Source of the DNA: Venturia oleaginea
Taxonomy: Eukaryota > Ascomycota > Dothideomycetes > Venturiales > Venturiaceae
Reading direction: 5' to 3'
Length of the DNA: 64,000 bases
NCBI GenBank assembly: GCA_013176395.1
Contig: JABMLP010000035.1
Location: 62,001-126,000 of the forward strand
A model generated the notes under the pieces. The model was given only the letters and a program-made list of their open reading frames with translations, ran no database searches and had not been told where the DNA came from. Made by a program: the position numbers and the translations under genes. Shown here piece after piece: positions 13,717 to 24,885 of this stretch. Position 1 is the stretch's first letter; each line of letters starts with the position of its first letter.

Positions 13717-14777
13717 ACGTGTTTCACCACTCACTTGGCCACCCCACTCACTTGGCCACCCCAACCACTAAATCTCAAGTCGGTAAACCTCCCACCAATA
13801 CAGCTTTTATTAAAATAATTCTAACAATACATTCTTTACGTATTTGGGCATCGATCAATCTTATGATCTTGAATACCGCAGCCACTACATGTTGGTAATG
13901 CTCGCTGTCGTACGACGACTTCCTGATCTTGAACACTATCTCCAGAGCTATTTTCGCATCCCTCGACCAAGAACTGACCCTGTTGAGCTTGTAAAACGCC
14001 TCCATATGCAATATATCGTCTACGATACTGTTGCTTCTGTTTTCGTCGTTGGTTCTCTGTACGAAGCTTCCTATTCTCTTCTGCAAGTATTACTGCTGAA
14101 TTCATTGCGACTTGACATCCTTTGATGAGTTGACCAATTGCTTGACTACTTGGGCTCTGAGATTGGCGATGAAGAAGATTTCGGACGAGCTGAGCCTGCT
14201 GCTCAAGCTGAGCTATCGTACGAGGAGTTTCTGACGTCCACTGTGGCGCTACTCCATGGGGTGTACCTGGTGGTGAGGGCGTCTCTTCAACACGCTGGAA
14301 CCACGCGTTGATTGTCGCTGGATCTTCGCATTTTGCACGCTGTGAATGGAATTTACGATTCCACTTCGTACAAAGCTCCGGCTGAGCGTTGATGAAGCGG
14401 GATACCCAGTTCTTCCCGACTAATGACGGTGGAGGATTCGTACCGCGTTTTTCGAGTAAAGCGTTTGCCATTCGTCGTACGTCGATAATTTGGGGCGGAA
14501 ATCCTCGTCGATCAAGGTCTAGGATCCACTGAGCCAGAGCCTGCTCTTCATGTATTTGTAACTTTCTCTTTTGGTGGTTAGATTCGCTTCGTGGTTTACC
14601 ACCTTGAAGACGAGACTGAAGTGTAGATCGAGGAATATCGTACAGAAGTAATCTAGCCTCTTTGCAAGCCGATCCGGGGGTTGGTGTTGACATTATCGCG
14701 ATAATTGTACGAAGGGATTAGACTTTTTGGATGGGTGGCCAAGTGAGTGGGGTGGCCAAGTGAATGGTGAAACGCGT
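13717..14777 (-). mobile_element. Internally deleted pogo/Fot1-type DNA transposon with TIRs and TA duplication
   Basis: Ends ACGTGTTTCACCACTCACTT (left) and the reverse complement of ACGCGTTTCACCATTCACTT (right) form ~46-bp terminal inverted repeats. They are flanked on both sides by TA (13715-13716 and 14778-14779), as expected for Tc1/mariner-pogo elements. Each TIR contains two copies of a CACTTGGCCACCCC motif. The 1,061-bp element holds one frame encoding transposase ends but lacks the DDE core. Confidence 0.9.
13836..14693 (-). CDS. Truncated pogo-type transposase: HTH_Tnp_Tc5/CENP-B-like domain plus CCHC-like tail, catalytic core deleted
   Basis: An intact 285-aa frame. Residues ~45-130 match the Tc5/CENP-B type DNA-binding HTH of pogo transposases (ALAQWILDLDRRGFPP, VGKNWVSRFI). 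At about residue 132 (NAWFQRVEE) the sequence jumps to the region that follows the catalytic core in the full-length relatives at 34 and 43 kb (GQLIKGCQVAMN, corresponding to their SQLIKGAELMLH). It ends with a knuckle CSGCGIQDHKIDRC. All three catalytic acidic residues are missing, so it cannot catalyse transposition. The frame has survived the deletion. It could act as a DNA-binding competitor or simply be young; expression is unknown. Confidence 0.85.
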   Translation of the reverse strand: MSTPTPGSACKEARLLLYDIPRSTLQSRLQGGKPRSESNHQKRKLQIHEEQALAQWILDLDRRGFPPQIIDVRRMANALLEKRGTNPPPSLVGKNWVSRFINAQPELCTKWNRKFHSQRAKCEDPATINAWFQRVEETPSPPGTPHGVAPQWTSETPRTIAQLEQQAQLVRNLLHRQSQSPSSQAIGQLIKGCQVAMNSAVILAEENRKLRTENQRRKQKQQYRRRYIAYGGVLQAQQGQFLVEGCENSSGDSVQDQEVVVRQRALPTCSGCGIQDHKIDRCPNT

Positions 14778-14779
14778 TA

Positions 14780-15444
14780 CTATCATACCTAAAATTCTGG
14801 CGCTATCGTTCTTCTTCAAGAGTATACATTGACTCGACTCGATGATATCGGCCATGTTTTCTTTACATTTACCATTACTGGGATTTATTGGTATCGATAT
14901 CGATATCCATCTCTAGTAGAAATAAGAATTGGAAAATCACAATGGAACGCATAATTCGTATTCCCCACGAGTATAAATGTAAGAGGCCATTGTACTACCT
15001 TCTCCCAACATTCCATCAATCAAGATTATCACTTCTGCCCATCTTTCTATCTCGAGTAAGGTCCAGTCATCAAGGGACGTAGATTCCGTTGAGGGTTGGT
15101 AAAAGAGTCATGCTTAGTTGATGTTAGGATACCTCATCGTATCTTTACCGCAGGTATTTCAATGTGCTTTGGCGTCGATCGAAGGAGGGAGTGTTAGGAC
15201 GCCGGATGCTTAGTGTTGATTATGCGTTAAAGACTTTAGTGTTTATAAGAGATGTATTTTTCTTTTCCATTTTCATTTATGATGCTGCTGATAAACCGGC
15301 CTCCATCACGACGTTTGTTCTTCCTTTTAAAAAAGTACATTGTCCCACGTCGGAGGAACAGAGTCGCGATAGCCAAGCTAGACTCAAGGCAGGCACATCG
15401 TCAATACATACCTCCACGACGTCTTCACACTCCCATAATCAGGC
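14780..15444. other. Intergenic, no gene seen
   Basis: AT-rich, with a GATATCGATATCGATATC-like run at about 14893-14910. It provides the 3' flank of the siderophore transporter gene. Confidence 0.45.
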
Positions 15445-17876
15445 TCAAGACCTTTTCAACCGACCCCAGAAAGATCCATAATTCCTTGAGTTCTCACTCG
15501 CGATTGGTCCGGTACTGTTACCGTTGCTCTCACCCCTCCCCGTCTCGTCGATAACACCACCAATGACTTTACCCTTGACACCTTGCGTCATCTACAAATC
15601 ATCAGCATCATCCACTAAATCGGTCAACCGACCACAAAGAAGAAGAAGAAGAAAAAACTCACCTCATCCAACCGATAATTCCCCATACAAAAACTCAATG
15701 GAACCAAAACCGCTGAAACACAAACCGCCACCGTAAGAATAATACTCATAGTCTCCTGATACGCCCGATTAATAGCCTCCCTCTCCGGCGTCCCCATAGC
15801 CCACCCACTACTAGCAAGCGTAACATTCCCATAAATCGCCATACTCTGATTCCGAACCCCAGGCGGCAAATACAACCTCAATTTGCGCGGAACATTAGAA
15901 GACCAAATTGCGCCCGAAACAGCACTCCCACACGCACCCCCAATCTCCACCATCGTCAGGAAAATAGCCGTCGCGGCCGCGACTTGTTGATGGTTCGCGC
16001 TGGCCTGGACACCGAGTTGCGCGGGGACGTTTAGACAGCCGCCGCCGATGCCGATGACGATTTGGCAGGCTACTAGGGTGCCTGTTGTTGCGCCGTAGGT
16101 GCGGTAGTGGTACATTAGGCCCATGCCGACGAGGTAGATGCAGGCGCCGAAGGTGATGAAGTATTTGTAGTGGGCTGTGTATTTTATGAGAAGGGAGATT
16201 ATGATTGAGGAGACTGTGGAGGTGAAGGAGAAGACTTGGGTTATGTGGCCTGCTGCTGTTATGGATTTTCCTTGGACGATTAGGAGGTAGCTGTAGAAGT
16301 AGGGGAAGACGGAGAGGTAGAATGCCACTGGGTGTATGTTAGTTTTGGGAGTTTGAGGGAGGGGGATTCGAGACTGGTGGGGATTGCTTGTCGTAGTTGG
16401 TGAAGATTGTGACCTTCCGGCAATCTTTAATCGAGTAGTTGATTGGGAGGGCATCGCCTTGATAAGTACCTGAAGAAGATGGACCCAGCTGATACCCAAA
16501 CCGAAGCCGTAGAGTACGGAAAGCGGTGAAACAGAGGAAATCTAAGAGAAGACTTACTGAAGTAGAAGAAGCCAATAGCCAGTCCAGCAAGAACTGTGCG
16601 ACTCTGGAACAGATCTTTTGGAAAGAAGGCCTTCGGCGCGAGCTTACTACTTCTTTCCCAGAAGGGGAAGACGAGAAGACAAACTCCTCCAACGACAAGC
16701 ATAGCAATCATACTAGCATTCGTCCAGCCACCGCTCGCTCGTGGAGCCAGTGTCAACGGTAGCAAAATCAGCGAGATAGCTGCAGCCAAAAGCAACAGAC
16801 CAAATAAATCAAGGTCAAACCACAGGCTCTTCACCACCTGGACTACACTCTTCCCTTCATACGGCGAAACAGGAAGAAGTCCCGCCCTCTTCGCCTTCCG
16901 CTGATTCAAAAACAACGTCAACAGAAGAGGGGCCGAAAGAATCGGAAGAATAATAGCCCAAATCCCATAACCCCACCTCCACGCCGGTAAAATCCTCTGC
17001 GCAATCGGTGCGCCAGCCCACACAGTCCACAGAAACGGGACATCGAAGATTGTCGAAAACAAAGCTCGGTTAAGGAGGTCTGTCGTATCGGCGGCGAAGA
17101 TCTGTTGGAGGATTTGGAGACCTTGGGATCCGGCTGAGTAGAAGATTTGGGCGGAGGCGAAGGTGCGGACGTTGTTTGAGGCGGCTTGCTGGATGTAGCC
17201 GATTGTGTAGAGGAGGATCGCGAGGGAGAATGATTCGGAGCGGCCGAATACGTCGGCTATTTTTGACATTGGGGGTTTGATGACGGCTGGGGGTTGTTAG
17301 TGGGATTTCTCTGGCTTATTGTAATAAAAACGGTGAGTTTATATTTTGGAGGAAATGAATGAAAAATGGGGGATTCAAGAATTAGAAATGGCTTAACGCT
17401 GATGGAAGTCATCTGGCGCAGCTGTGCAGGGGTTGTTGCTTCAATGATTGCGCAGAGACTTACAATTCACCACGCCTTGTATTACGGAGATAGTTGAAAC
17501 CAAAGAATGAGCACTGTAAGCACTTGTAGCGTAGGGCGTCATAATACTCGTAACTTGAACTTCAAGCGAAGTCGAATTGGCCATGAGCATCAGGCTAGGA
17601 ACAATCGCGTCAGCCTTGTCTTGAGAATGCTCGACACGTGACTTACGAGATATATGCCACTATGAGTCCCCATTTGCTCCAGCTTGAGGTAATGGCTTCA
17701 ATCTTCTTGGTCCCAGCTTGTTCAGGCCCATTTTCTTTTGCATCGGCGAGAGAAGGGTGCTCGTTGGCTTCAAGGGATCTGGCTCGCTCGGCTTCGGCGA
17801 TGTCCGGGTTTTGGATTTTGAAACCTGGCTCTTTGGCTTGGGAAGCCATCGTCCCGTAATTCATCGACTGGATCAA
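15445..17876 (-). CDS. MFS siderophore-iron transporter (SIT/Mir family)
   Basis: Five exons: 17647-17876, 17464-17594, 16558-17286, 15663-16327 and 15445-15591 (633 aa). Introns are 52, 177, 230 and 71 nt, all GT..AG and in phase. The spliced protein has a hydrophilic N-terminus, then YISLMLMANSTSLE, HSLVSTISVIQGVVN, VIKPPMSKIADVFGR and IGYIQQAASNN, features characteristic of fungal SIT1/MirB-type 14-TM transporters. It ends with a short cytoplasmic tail. Role of the family: proton symport of ferric siderophores across the plasma membrane. It shares a 650-bp divergent promoter with the Zn2Cys6 gene at 18527; a perfect iron-GATA site lies 89 bp upstream of the ATG. Substrate cannot be told from sequence. 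Confidence 0.92.
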
Positions 17877-17964
17877 GCCAGAATGTATTCAAAGGAGACA
17901 GACAGCTGGCGACAAGAGTTGATTGGGTTGAAGGGTGGATGGAGGGTGAAGTTATCGAAGGATC

Positions 17965-17973
17965 TTATCAGAT
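17965..17973 (-). promoter_or_regulatory. SreA-type GATA site ATCTGATAA
   Basis: On the minus strand the sequence reads ATCTGATAA, an exact fit to the ATCWGATAA consensus reported for fungal iron-responsive GATA repressors (SreA/Sre1/Urbs1). It lies 89 bp upstream of the transporter start. A second core GATA (CGATAAC, minus) is at about 17951-17957. Confidence 0.6.
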
Positions 17974-18364
17974 TCTTTTCCTGGTCGTAGCCAAGCATTT
18001 ACCGTGGATCAAGTGATGCAAACGTATTGGCTTCCGACCAACCATTGGCACAGCCGGAGCCAAAATCTCGTACCTAGGTATTGAGGGACCACACACATCA
18101 GTGAGACGGGCCAAACCGTTCCTGCTGGACCCTTCTTTTGAGTGGTTGCCGCTGATCCGAAGATCCGAACGCGCACCGGTATCGGGTGCTGAGGTGGGAT
18201 GAGAGGATGGGAACGATGGTGGGTGGATTTATTCTGAACGGGGAGATTTTGCTGGCTGGTTCGCCGACTATTTCAAGCCACTATTGTTGGCGAGGCTGAA
18301 GGCTGGTTGCTGGCTGCAGTGAAGGAGAGAGGGAAGCCTCGGTAGGATATATCAGTAAGCTCAT

Positions 18365-18428
18365 GGCCGTCCAAAGATAGGCCCGTCCAAAGATAGGCCC
18401 GTCCAAAGATAGGCCCGTCCAAAGATAG
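18365..18428. repeat. Four-copy 16-bp tandem repeat in a divergent promoter
   Basis: Unit GGCCCGTCCAAAGATA (first copy one base short) repeated four times, about 100 bp upstream of the Zn2Cys6 start codon. It could be a binding-site array or plain slippage. Confidence 0.85.
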
Positions 18429-18526
18429 AGCCATTATCGAGATGGCATCAATATAACATATCAACAGAGATGTGCTTCTAGGATCAAGGGGAGCCGGATC
18501 GAAGCAGCAACACCACATTGCCGAGG

Positions 18527-20469
18527 ATGCCACCAGATCGCGGACGCGCCTCAAAGGCTTGTACAGCTTGTCGGAAGCAAAAGACGCGCTGTTATCCCTC
18601 GGAACATAGGGGAGCAACGTGTTTGCGATGCAATACTTTGCATTTGAACTGCTCCCTGGCCGATACGGAGCTCAATCCTCCCACGCCTGGAAAGACTACA
18701 CCAAAGAGCGGTACAGATGATAGGTACGTGTAAATGGCCATGGTATCAAGCTCAACATCTAACCACAAGGCGTAGACTTGACAGACTCGAACGCGCCGTC
18801 AGCACCCTGTTAAATCGCTTTGGAGAGGTACCCATCGCGCAGTCTCCTGTCGATTCTGTTACACCGCATACCCCGAATCTTACACAGCGAGTCGAATCCC
18901 ACGAGGCGCCGGCCGATGATATTGTCGCACCCATATACGCTTTGAGAGATCTCGCGGCCGACGCTGGGGCACAGTCGCCCCAAGAAGTACGAACACGGCA
19001 TGAGATTGGCCGTGGAGATCAACGAGGAGATGTCATAAGTGAAGGCTTGCTTTCCATGTCGGAAGCTACTGCATTGATGCAAATGTGGGTGTGACGCTTA
19101 CATCGTCGCATTTCCCACTCACATATGCACCAGTTTCCAGGAGCACTATGGCAGATGGGTCAAAATTGACCCGATAAGCCCAATTGATGCTGTGCTCGCT
19201 ACTGTCCGTAGATTTCCTCTACTTATATGCGCATGTTGTTTGATATCTGTCCGACATACAACGCAAGCTGCAGCTGCAAACTTGGCTCCCCAGCTCTTTG
19301 ATCGCGCAAGAGAACAGTTATCAATGGCCCTTCTCAAGACACCACAGCCCGTAGAATTCTTCCAAGCATGCATTATTCTTTGCATGTGGTCCACAACCGT
19401 CGGGCAAGTGCCATTAAGCATTGACAGTTGGCTTCTATCTGGCTTTGCGCTTCAGCATTGTGGTGGCACAACTCTCTTCGACCCGATAACTTCGACAGCC
19501 GGCTCTGCATCACACACCATGCGCAATCTCGACAACTGGTGCCTGTGGAACCATTTATGCCTGGTGCATCTACAGTGAGCTCTCTTGCAAGCACCGCATG
19601 TCGGATGGATCTGACAAGTATCAAGCTATTGTGTGGGGACACGCCGTAAATCTACCATCGATCGCAGACAAATTGATTCATGTCGCGGGGTCTTAGTCTC
19701 TGATCATGCCACGAACTTCGAGACCAGGATGGTCGCTGAGATCAACTTGTACTGGATCATCTACGAGCAATGTATCACATCTCAGGTGGATCTTCCCAAA
19801 GCTCAGAGTGCATTGTTTCAGTGGAAGAAGGATTGGAATTTCGTTCTCGGTACGCTTCCACATCACAATCAATGTCACCCAGCTCACCCTCTTCCAGAAC
19901 AGCCAAGATCTCAATTCCTCGATATGGGCTTCCACTTCGCCCAGCTACTTGCTTACGAGCGAGCCTTGAACGCTCGATCTGCAAGGGTGCGGGACTCCTT
20001 GCTCACCGAGATGGTCCGTCTGTCAGCCGCTATCATTCACCGAGCCATGGAAACCGCCCATGAGCGCATGCGACATCTTAGCGATCACATATACCATATG
20101 TGTGCGTTTGCTGCTGTCACCCTCTGTCGCCTCTTGCACCTGTATGAAGCGCAGTTGGCTGCATCTCAACAGATAGCCCTACTGGATAACTTGATTGTAG
20201 ATCTGGTTACGTGGTTTCACTCGATTGGCCTTCCTTGCCATGCCGCAAACACCTTGGGCGACACCGTGACTGCCTTTCACAAGAAGCTTCGTCCTCAGGC
20301 ACAACCTCAACAATTGTCACCAACGGTGATGAACCCCTCAGTCTCGTGGCTTGGGAACGATCTTCCACGATTCTTTCCGGAGCTTCTTGGTACAGACTTT
20401 TCAGATGGGACTGATTTCATCAATCTTATTCCAGACTGGGGGCCTTTCTATCAGGGGCCCTTGACTTGA
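18527..20469 (+). CDS. Zn2Cys6 fungal transcription factor
   Basis: Exons 18527-18723, 18770-19084, 19134-19574 and 19626-20469 (598 aa); introns of 46, 49 and 51 nt with fungal branch sites (for example CTAAC before 18769). Residues ~12-43 hold the binuclear zinc cluster CTACRKQKTRC..CLRCNTLHLNC, followed by a linker and a short coiled-coil dimerisation helix (RRRLDRLERAVSTLLNRF). The C-terminal two-thirds resemble the fungal-specific transcription-factor middle homology region. The nuclear factor probably binds CGG-type half-sites. It is divergent from the siderophore transporter and may regulate it, but nothing in the sequence proves this. Confidence 0.9.
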
Positions 20470-20608
20470 TTTGGGTGGCAGGATGATGAGTCATGAATTA
20501 TTTTCGATTGCGTTGGAGACAATAACTTTAGCCCGTCAGCATCAGATCTTGATGAACTCCATGAATGCAACGACCCAGAAACTGCATCGGCCGTATGCGC
20601 AGCCAGCT

Positions 20609-21872
20609 TTACGGGCTCGCAGCTGGACTTGGCAAGCTCAACCATGGGACTTGCTCAGGGCTGTACTTGTACGCTCTGAAGATCGCGTTCGACGGATAAT
20701 CGAAGCCCATGTCCTCCAACTCCGGAGCACCTAAGCCCTTGTATGTGTCCAGGTTAGGATTGATGTACTCCCATACCATCTTGCCTTCTTTCGTCACTTC
20801 GAACATCCTCCCGAATGCAGCTTCTGTTACAAACGTGTTGCCATTCTTCAATCGCTGAGCACCACCCATAAAAGGCGTGAAGAAGGCCATGGGGGACAGT
20901 TTGTCTTGGTACTGCAAAACAACATCCTTCGTCTCTCGCGACACTTGTATGATGCGAGAGTATTGGACACTCTCGTGGTGGCGATAAGCGCCATTATCGA
21001 AGATAAGAATGCTTCCATCTTCCATTTCTGATGCGCAGTGTTGTTGCGCCACGACAGTTGAATCGAGATGCCAAATCACTTCTCCTGTTTTTCTCGAAAT
21101 GATGATGACAGCACTGACGCTTCTCAAGCTGGCGAGAATGTTTCCATCCTTCAAGACGCTGACAGAGTTGATCAAAGGCCAATGTTCACGAGCATAGTGT
21201 GGCTGTAGCTTGAAGATCTCGGGATCTAGGTGATCGATCACTCGCCACTTCCATAATTCGGTACTCGTCTTTGGGTTGACAAGTTTGATGCAGTCGGCAT
21301 AAATGTGGCCTCCTGGTGCTTCGCTGTTCGGGATACCGCCACGGACTGTGAGACGCTCGGCGGGTGTGAGGGGTTCGAGAGTGGTGTAGAGGAGGGTGCC
21401 ATCGTCGAGTTGGTTTTGATCGTGATGGGCCAGCGGATCGAGGTATTCTGAAACGACTTTTCCTGATGGGGCAACCTCCATCATCACCCCGCCACGATAC
21501 TGGTTGAAGTTTTAGTCTTTAGTCTCCCTTGGTTGATGATTGCATGAGAAACGTACCTTCTGCCACATAGGGTACAGCCTCGGAGCATCAGGGTGGACAC
21601 CATTGTATGCAAGATTTCCATTTGGTAGAATTCTTGCATGTCGGCCTGGGCGATATGGCAAATCCTGTGATTGTTCATCAGCCAAGCTCGATAACAATGA
21701 TTGCAAAGTTGGGAATACTTACCCATCGATGAACCTCCTTTCCGTCATTTGATACCAATCGCACAATTCCACGACTAGTCCAATGCGCATACAAGGCATA
21801 TCCAGGAGAAACTTTATCGTGTTCGACACCTCGCAGGCCAAGGCCTCTTCGGATCAGCGAGTTTTGCTCCAT
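20609..21872 (-). CDS. Arylsulfotransferase-like protein (ASST/Arylsulfotran_2 family)
   Basis: Exons 21723-21872, 21557-21664 and 20609-21499 (382 aa) with introns of 58 and 57 nt, all in phase. The product contains the beta-propeller motifs of the fungal arylsulfotransferase family: YALYAHWTSRGIVRLVSNDG, RILPNGNLAYNG, HHDQNQLDDGTLLY, HWPLINSVSVLKDGNILASLR, IWHLD, QHCASEMEDGSILIFDNGAYR and LKNGNTFVTEA. Family members transfer sulfate between phenolic substrates without PAPS, but fungal homologues are largely untested. No signal peptide is seen with this start, so the protein seems cytosolic, unlike many secreted relatives. The gene runs convergently toward the Zn2Cys6 gene, leaving only 139 bp between the stop codons. 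Confidence 0.8.
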
Positions 21873-22477
21873 TATGAATAGTGAGGCGTGGCTCTTCAAG
21901 TTTTTGGGAAGTGAGTGGCTCGTGGTAAGGCAACCTCGAATTGATATAAATGTTCAACGCCAATGAATGAAAAGACGTGGGATGAATGTCGCAATCAAGC
22001 TTGACGATTGCGAACCTTATACTCGTCCTATCTTTTCTTTCTGTTACTACTTACCCAAGGCTACAGAGCGGCTTCGCCCGTCACCGCGGCGTACCGCCAT
22101 ATCTCCGCCGGCTGATGGACCCTTTTCCCGCGGCTCACTATCCAACCTCACTCCCCACACTGCAACAACTTCTCACGGAAGAGGCAAGATTGTAAATACG
22201 ATTGTCGTGGATCTTCACGATGCGACTTGAAATGGACTTTCACCAGTTTCCATCCAATCGGCCGTCCTCCCACGCGCTGCTCTATCGACCGCTGGCAAGC
22301 CGAAGAGGAGATAAACCGAAGACTTCACCAATTAATTCAACACCATTGCGACATCAAGATGTAGATATATAGGATGTCTGCATGATGTGATTTTTTGAAC
22401 TATCGAGTATTGACAACCCAGCTTCTCAGCGATTCTCTGATCATTTCTACCCTGTTGGCCTCACCTGAACCACAACA
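21873..22477. promoter_or_regulatory. Divergent promoter region between the arylsulfotransferase-like gene and the permease
   Basis: About 600 bp without a gene. It separates two divergently transcribed genes and so must hold both promoters. No specific binding site is claimed. Confidence 0.4.
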
Positions 22478-24227
22478 ATGGAGAAGTCCATACACAAAAC
22501 GCAAGACTTGGAGGCCAGCACTTCCTCTACTGAATCTGAAAGAGGCAACGTTGCATCCCGAACCCTCAGCTCGTGGGGTAAAAACGTTCTTCTATCCGTT
22601 GAGACGAGAGGGATTGAAAGGGTTACGGAGGAAGAAAGACAACAGAATTCGACCAAGATTTGGAATGCTTGTACTTTTTGGTAAGTTCTGATGCCCGAGA
22701 GTATTCCACGAACTCGAGGATTTCTGGGAAAGGCAATATGCAATTCATCTGGACATGTTTCACGGATTGAATGCTCAAGTCTGATAGGTTGAGTGCCAAC
22801 ATGGCCGTCGCAACTCTGAATGTCGGAACGATTGGAGGCGCAATGGGTATCGCTTTCTGGGACTGCTTTGCTATCATTGTTGTTGTTAATGTACTTGCTT
22901 GTCTCATTCCGGCTTGGACGGCTGGATTCGGCCTCTCAGGATTAAGAATGACTACATTTTCGCAAGTCCTTTCTACAACCACTCCTTCAAGTAGTCAATC
23001 ATCCAGCCGAAAGCACAATCATTCAAGTCTCACAGAGTATACTTTCTGACCAAAACGCAATAGCCGCTACTCCTTCGGCTACTGGGGCAACCTTCTCGTA
23101 GTCATATTCTCAATGGTCTCAACAACAGGCTGGAACGCCATCAACTCCATCTCCGGCGCTTCAGTTCTATACGCCCTCTCCGATGGAAAAATGCCAACGT
23201 GGGCAGGTGTCATCCTCATATGCACAGTCGTCTGGATCATCTGCGCGCTAGGCCTCCAAGCCATCCACAAATTCGACGATTTCCTCTGGATTCCACCATT
23301 CATCTGCTGGTGTGTCGCTGCGGGAACAGGTGCAAAGCATTTCAGCGGTAATGCTATTAAATCACCCACTGGTGCTAATGGCGCTGCCGCAGCGTTAAGC
23401 TTTATGGCTGTCATCTTTTCCTTTGCTGTGACTTGGATCAATTGTGCTGCGGATTATAACGTGCACATGCCTCTCACGGCGTCGAGGTAGAAAATCGGTG
23501 TCGCGACGTAAATCGGTATTGCTGTCCCGACTATCCTAGTGCAAGCTTTGGGAGCGGCATTATACACCGGCGCCGAGACGAATCTGATCCGGAAAGCAGC
23601 GTTCAAAGCCGGAGGCGTTGGTGGACCGCTGAAGTTGGCCTTGGAACCTGCAGGGGGATTCGGAAAATTGCTGCTGGCTTTTGCAGCTTTGAGTGCCATT
23701 CCTGTAAGTCTGCCCCTTCTGGTTCCACGAGAGATCTCGCTGATGGATGGTAGAATAACATCCCAAACAACTACTCCTTCGCAATGCACGCTCAAAACTT
23801 CGGTCCATGGGCCGTCCGTATACCCCGCATCATCCTCGTTATAGTTGGCTGCTTCGCTGCCAAATTCTTCGCGGACGCGCTGCAAACCTTCCTCAGTATC
23901 ATCGGGTATTGGACCATCATCCACTTAGTCGTGGTAGCAGAGGAACACATCTTCTTCCGAGGCGGTAAGGGCAATCGATGGGCTGGTTACAATTGGGATG
24001 CTTGGAATCAACCTGCGTTGTTACCGTTTGGGTGGGCTGTTATTGGGGCGTTTGTGCCGGGGTTTGTGGGGGCGGTTTTGGGGATGAAGGTTGGGTGGTT
24101 TGTTGGACCTGTTGCGTCGGTGATTGGGAAGGGCGATGCTAATGTTGGACACGGGTTTACTTTTGTCTTTTGCGGTGTTACGTTTCCTCTGCTAAGAATC
24201 TTGGAAAGGAGGGTTACGGGGAGGTGA
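22478..24227 (+). pseudogene. Purine-cytosine permease (NCS1/Fcy family) with two in-frame stops
   Basis: Exons 22478-22680, 22788-22961, 23064-23703 and 23754-24227, all phase-compatible; the second intron uses a GC donor (GCAAGT). The spliced product is 496 codons and shows NCS1 hallmarks: ERVTEEERQQNSTKIWNACTFW, LSANMAVATLNVG, FGYWGNLLVV, DYNVHMPLTASR, IPNNYSFAMHAQNFG and a C-terminal membrane segment. Family role: proton-coupled uptake of adenine, guanine, hypoxanthine and cytosine. Two nonsense codons (TAG 23488-23490, TAA 23509-23511) lie seven codons apart in an otherwise intact frame. No intron removes them and keeps frame. It is therefore a recent pseudogene, a strain polymorphism or a sequence error. 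Confidence 0.8.
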
Positions 24228-24885
24228 GGGGGGATTTTTTGTTGTATTTATTTTTTGGCTGGGGTGACAGTGGTTCCATCTTGGCGGCTTTGAACTGAGG
24301 GACGGGTGGAGGGATAAGGATAACTCATATCTGTTAATGAGGTTTGGTGGGGGCGTTGTTCCTTTTTGATTAGACCACTATTATCTCGGTGTGTATCGCG
24401 ATCTGGGGGTGGGTCTTGGCGAGTGAGTGGGCTCTAGTCAGTTGATCCCCGGATGACGGGGCCATCTCCTCGTGAGAGACTTTTGCAAAGCTTGCTTTGG
24501 AATCGAGCGACTTTATGGTCATTGTGCCGACTGATAGGTAGGTGGATGACACACCAGCCCGGTTTATGGGGAACTGTTTTCTCGGTTTGCCTTGGGAAGT
24601 TCTCCTTTTCAGGCTCTGAGAAGGGCGGCCAAGAGGCTGGGCTGGGCTTCATCGTATAGAATAATCTTTTCTAGAATTTTCTGTCGAGGGGGATTGTTTC
24701 CGGAGTCGATGGTATGGTCTTTTGAGGGAGATGGTGAAGGTTCTGGTGGGTGGGATGGGGTGACTGAAAGGGGTTAAAGGCGTGTATATATAGATGTAGA
24801 TATATATACTCACGTTTTTCCAGACTCGAACTTTTCTTCTTTGCACACAGTCCTTCCAAACTCAAAAGATCTCCAATTCTCCATC
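24228..24885. promoter_or_regulatory. Upstream region of the first six-cysteine secreted gene
   Basis: No gene. Several blocks recur in the same order upstream of the third paralogue at about 56560-56770: CATCTCCTCGTGA, a GGGAAC..TTTTCT..GTTTG block, then a CTTGG-AAGTT block. Upstream DNA was thus apparently duplicated with the gene. A TATATA-rich stretch at 24784-24806 is a likely core promoter. Confidence 0.5.

Noticed and set aside
23489..23541. GTAGAA..CTAG interval as a 53-nt intron that would remove both permease stops
   Set aside because: Its removal shifts the frame away from the clearly conserved downstream permease sequence.
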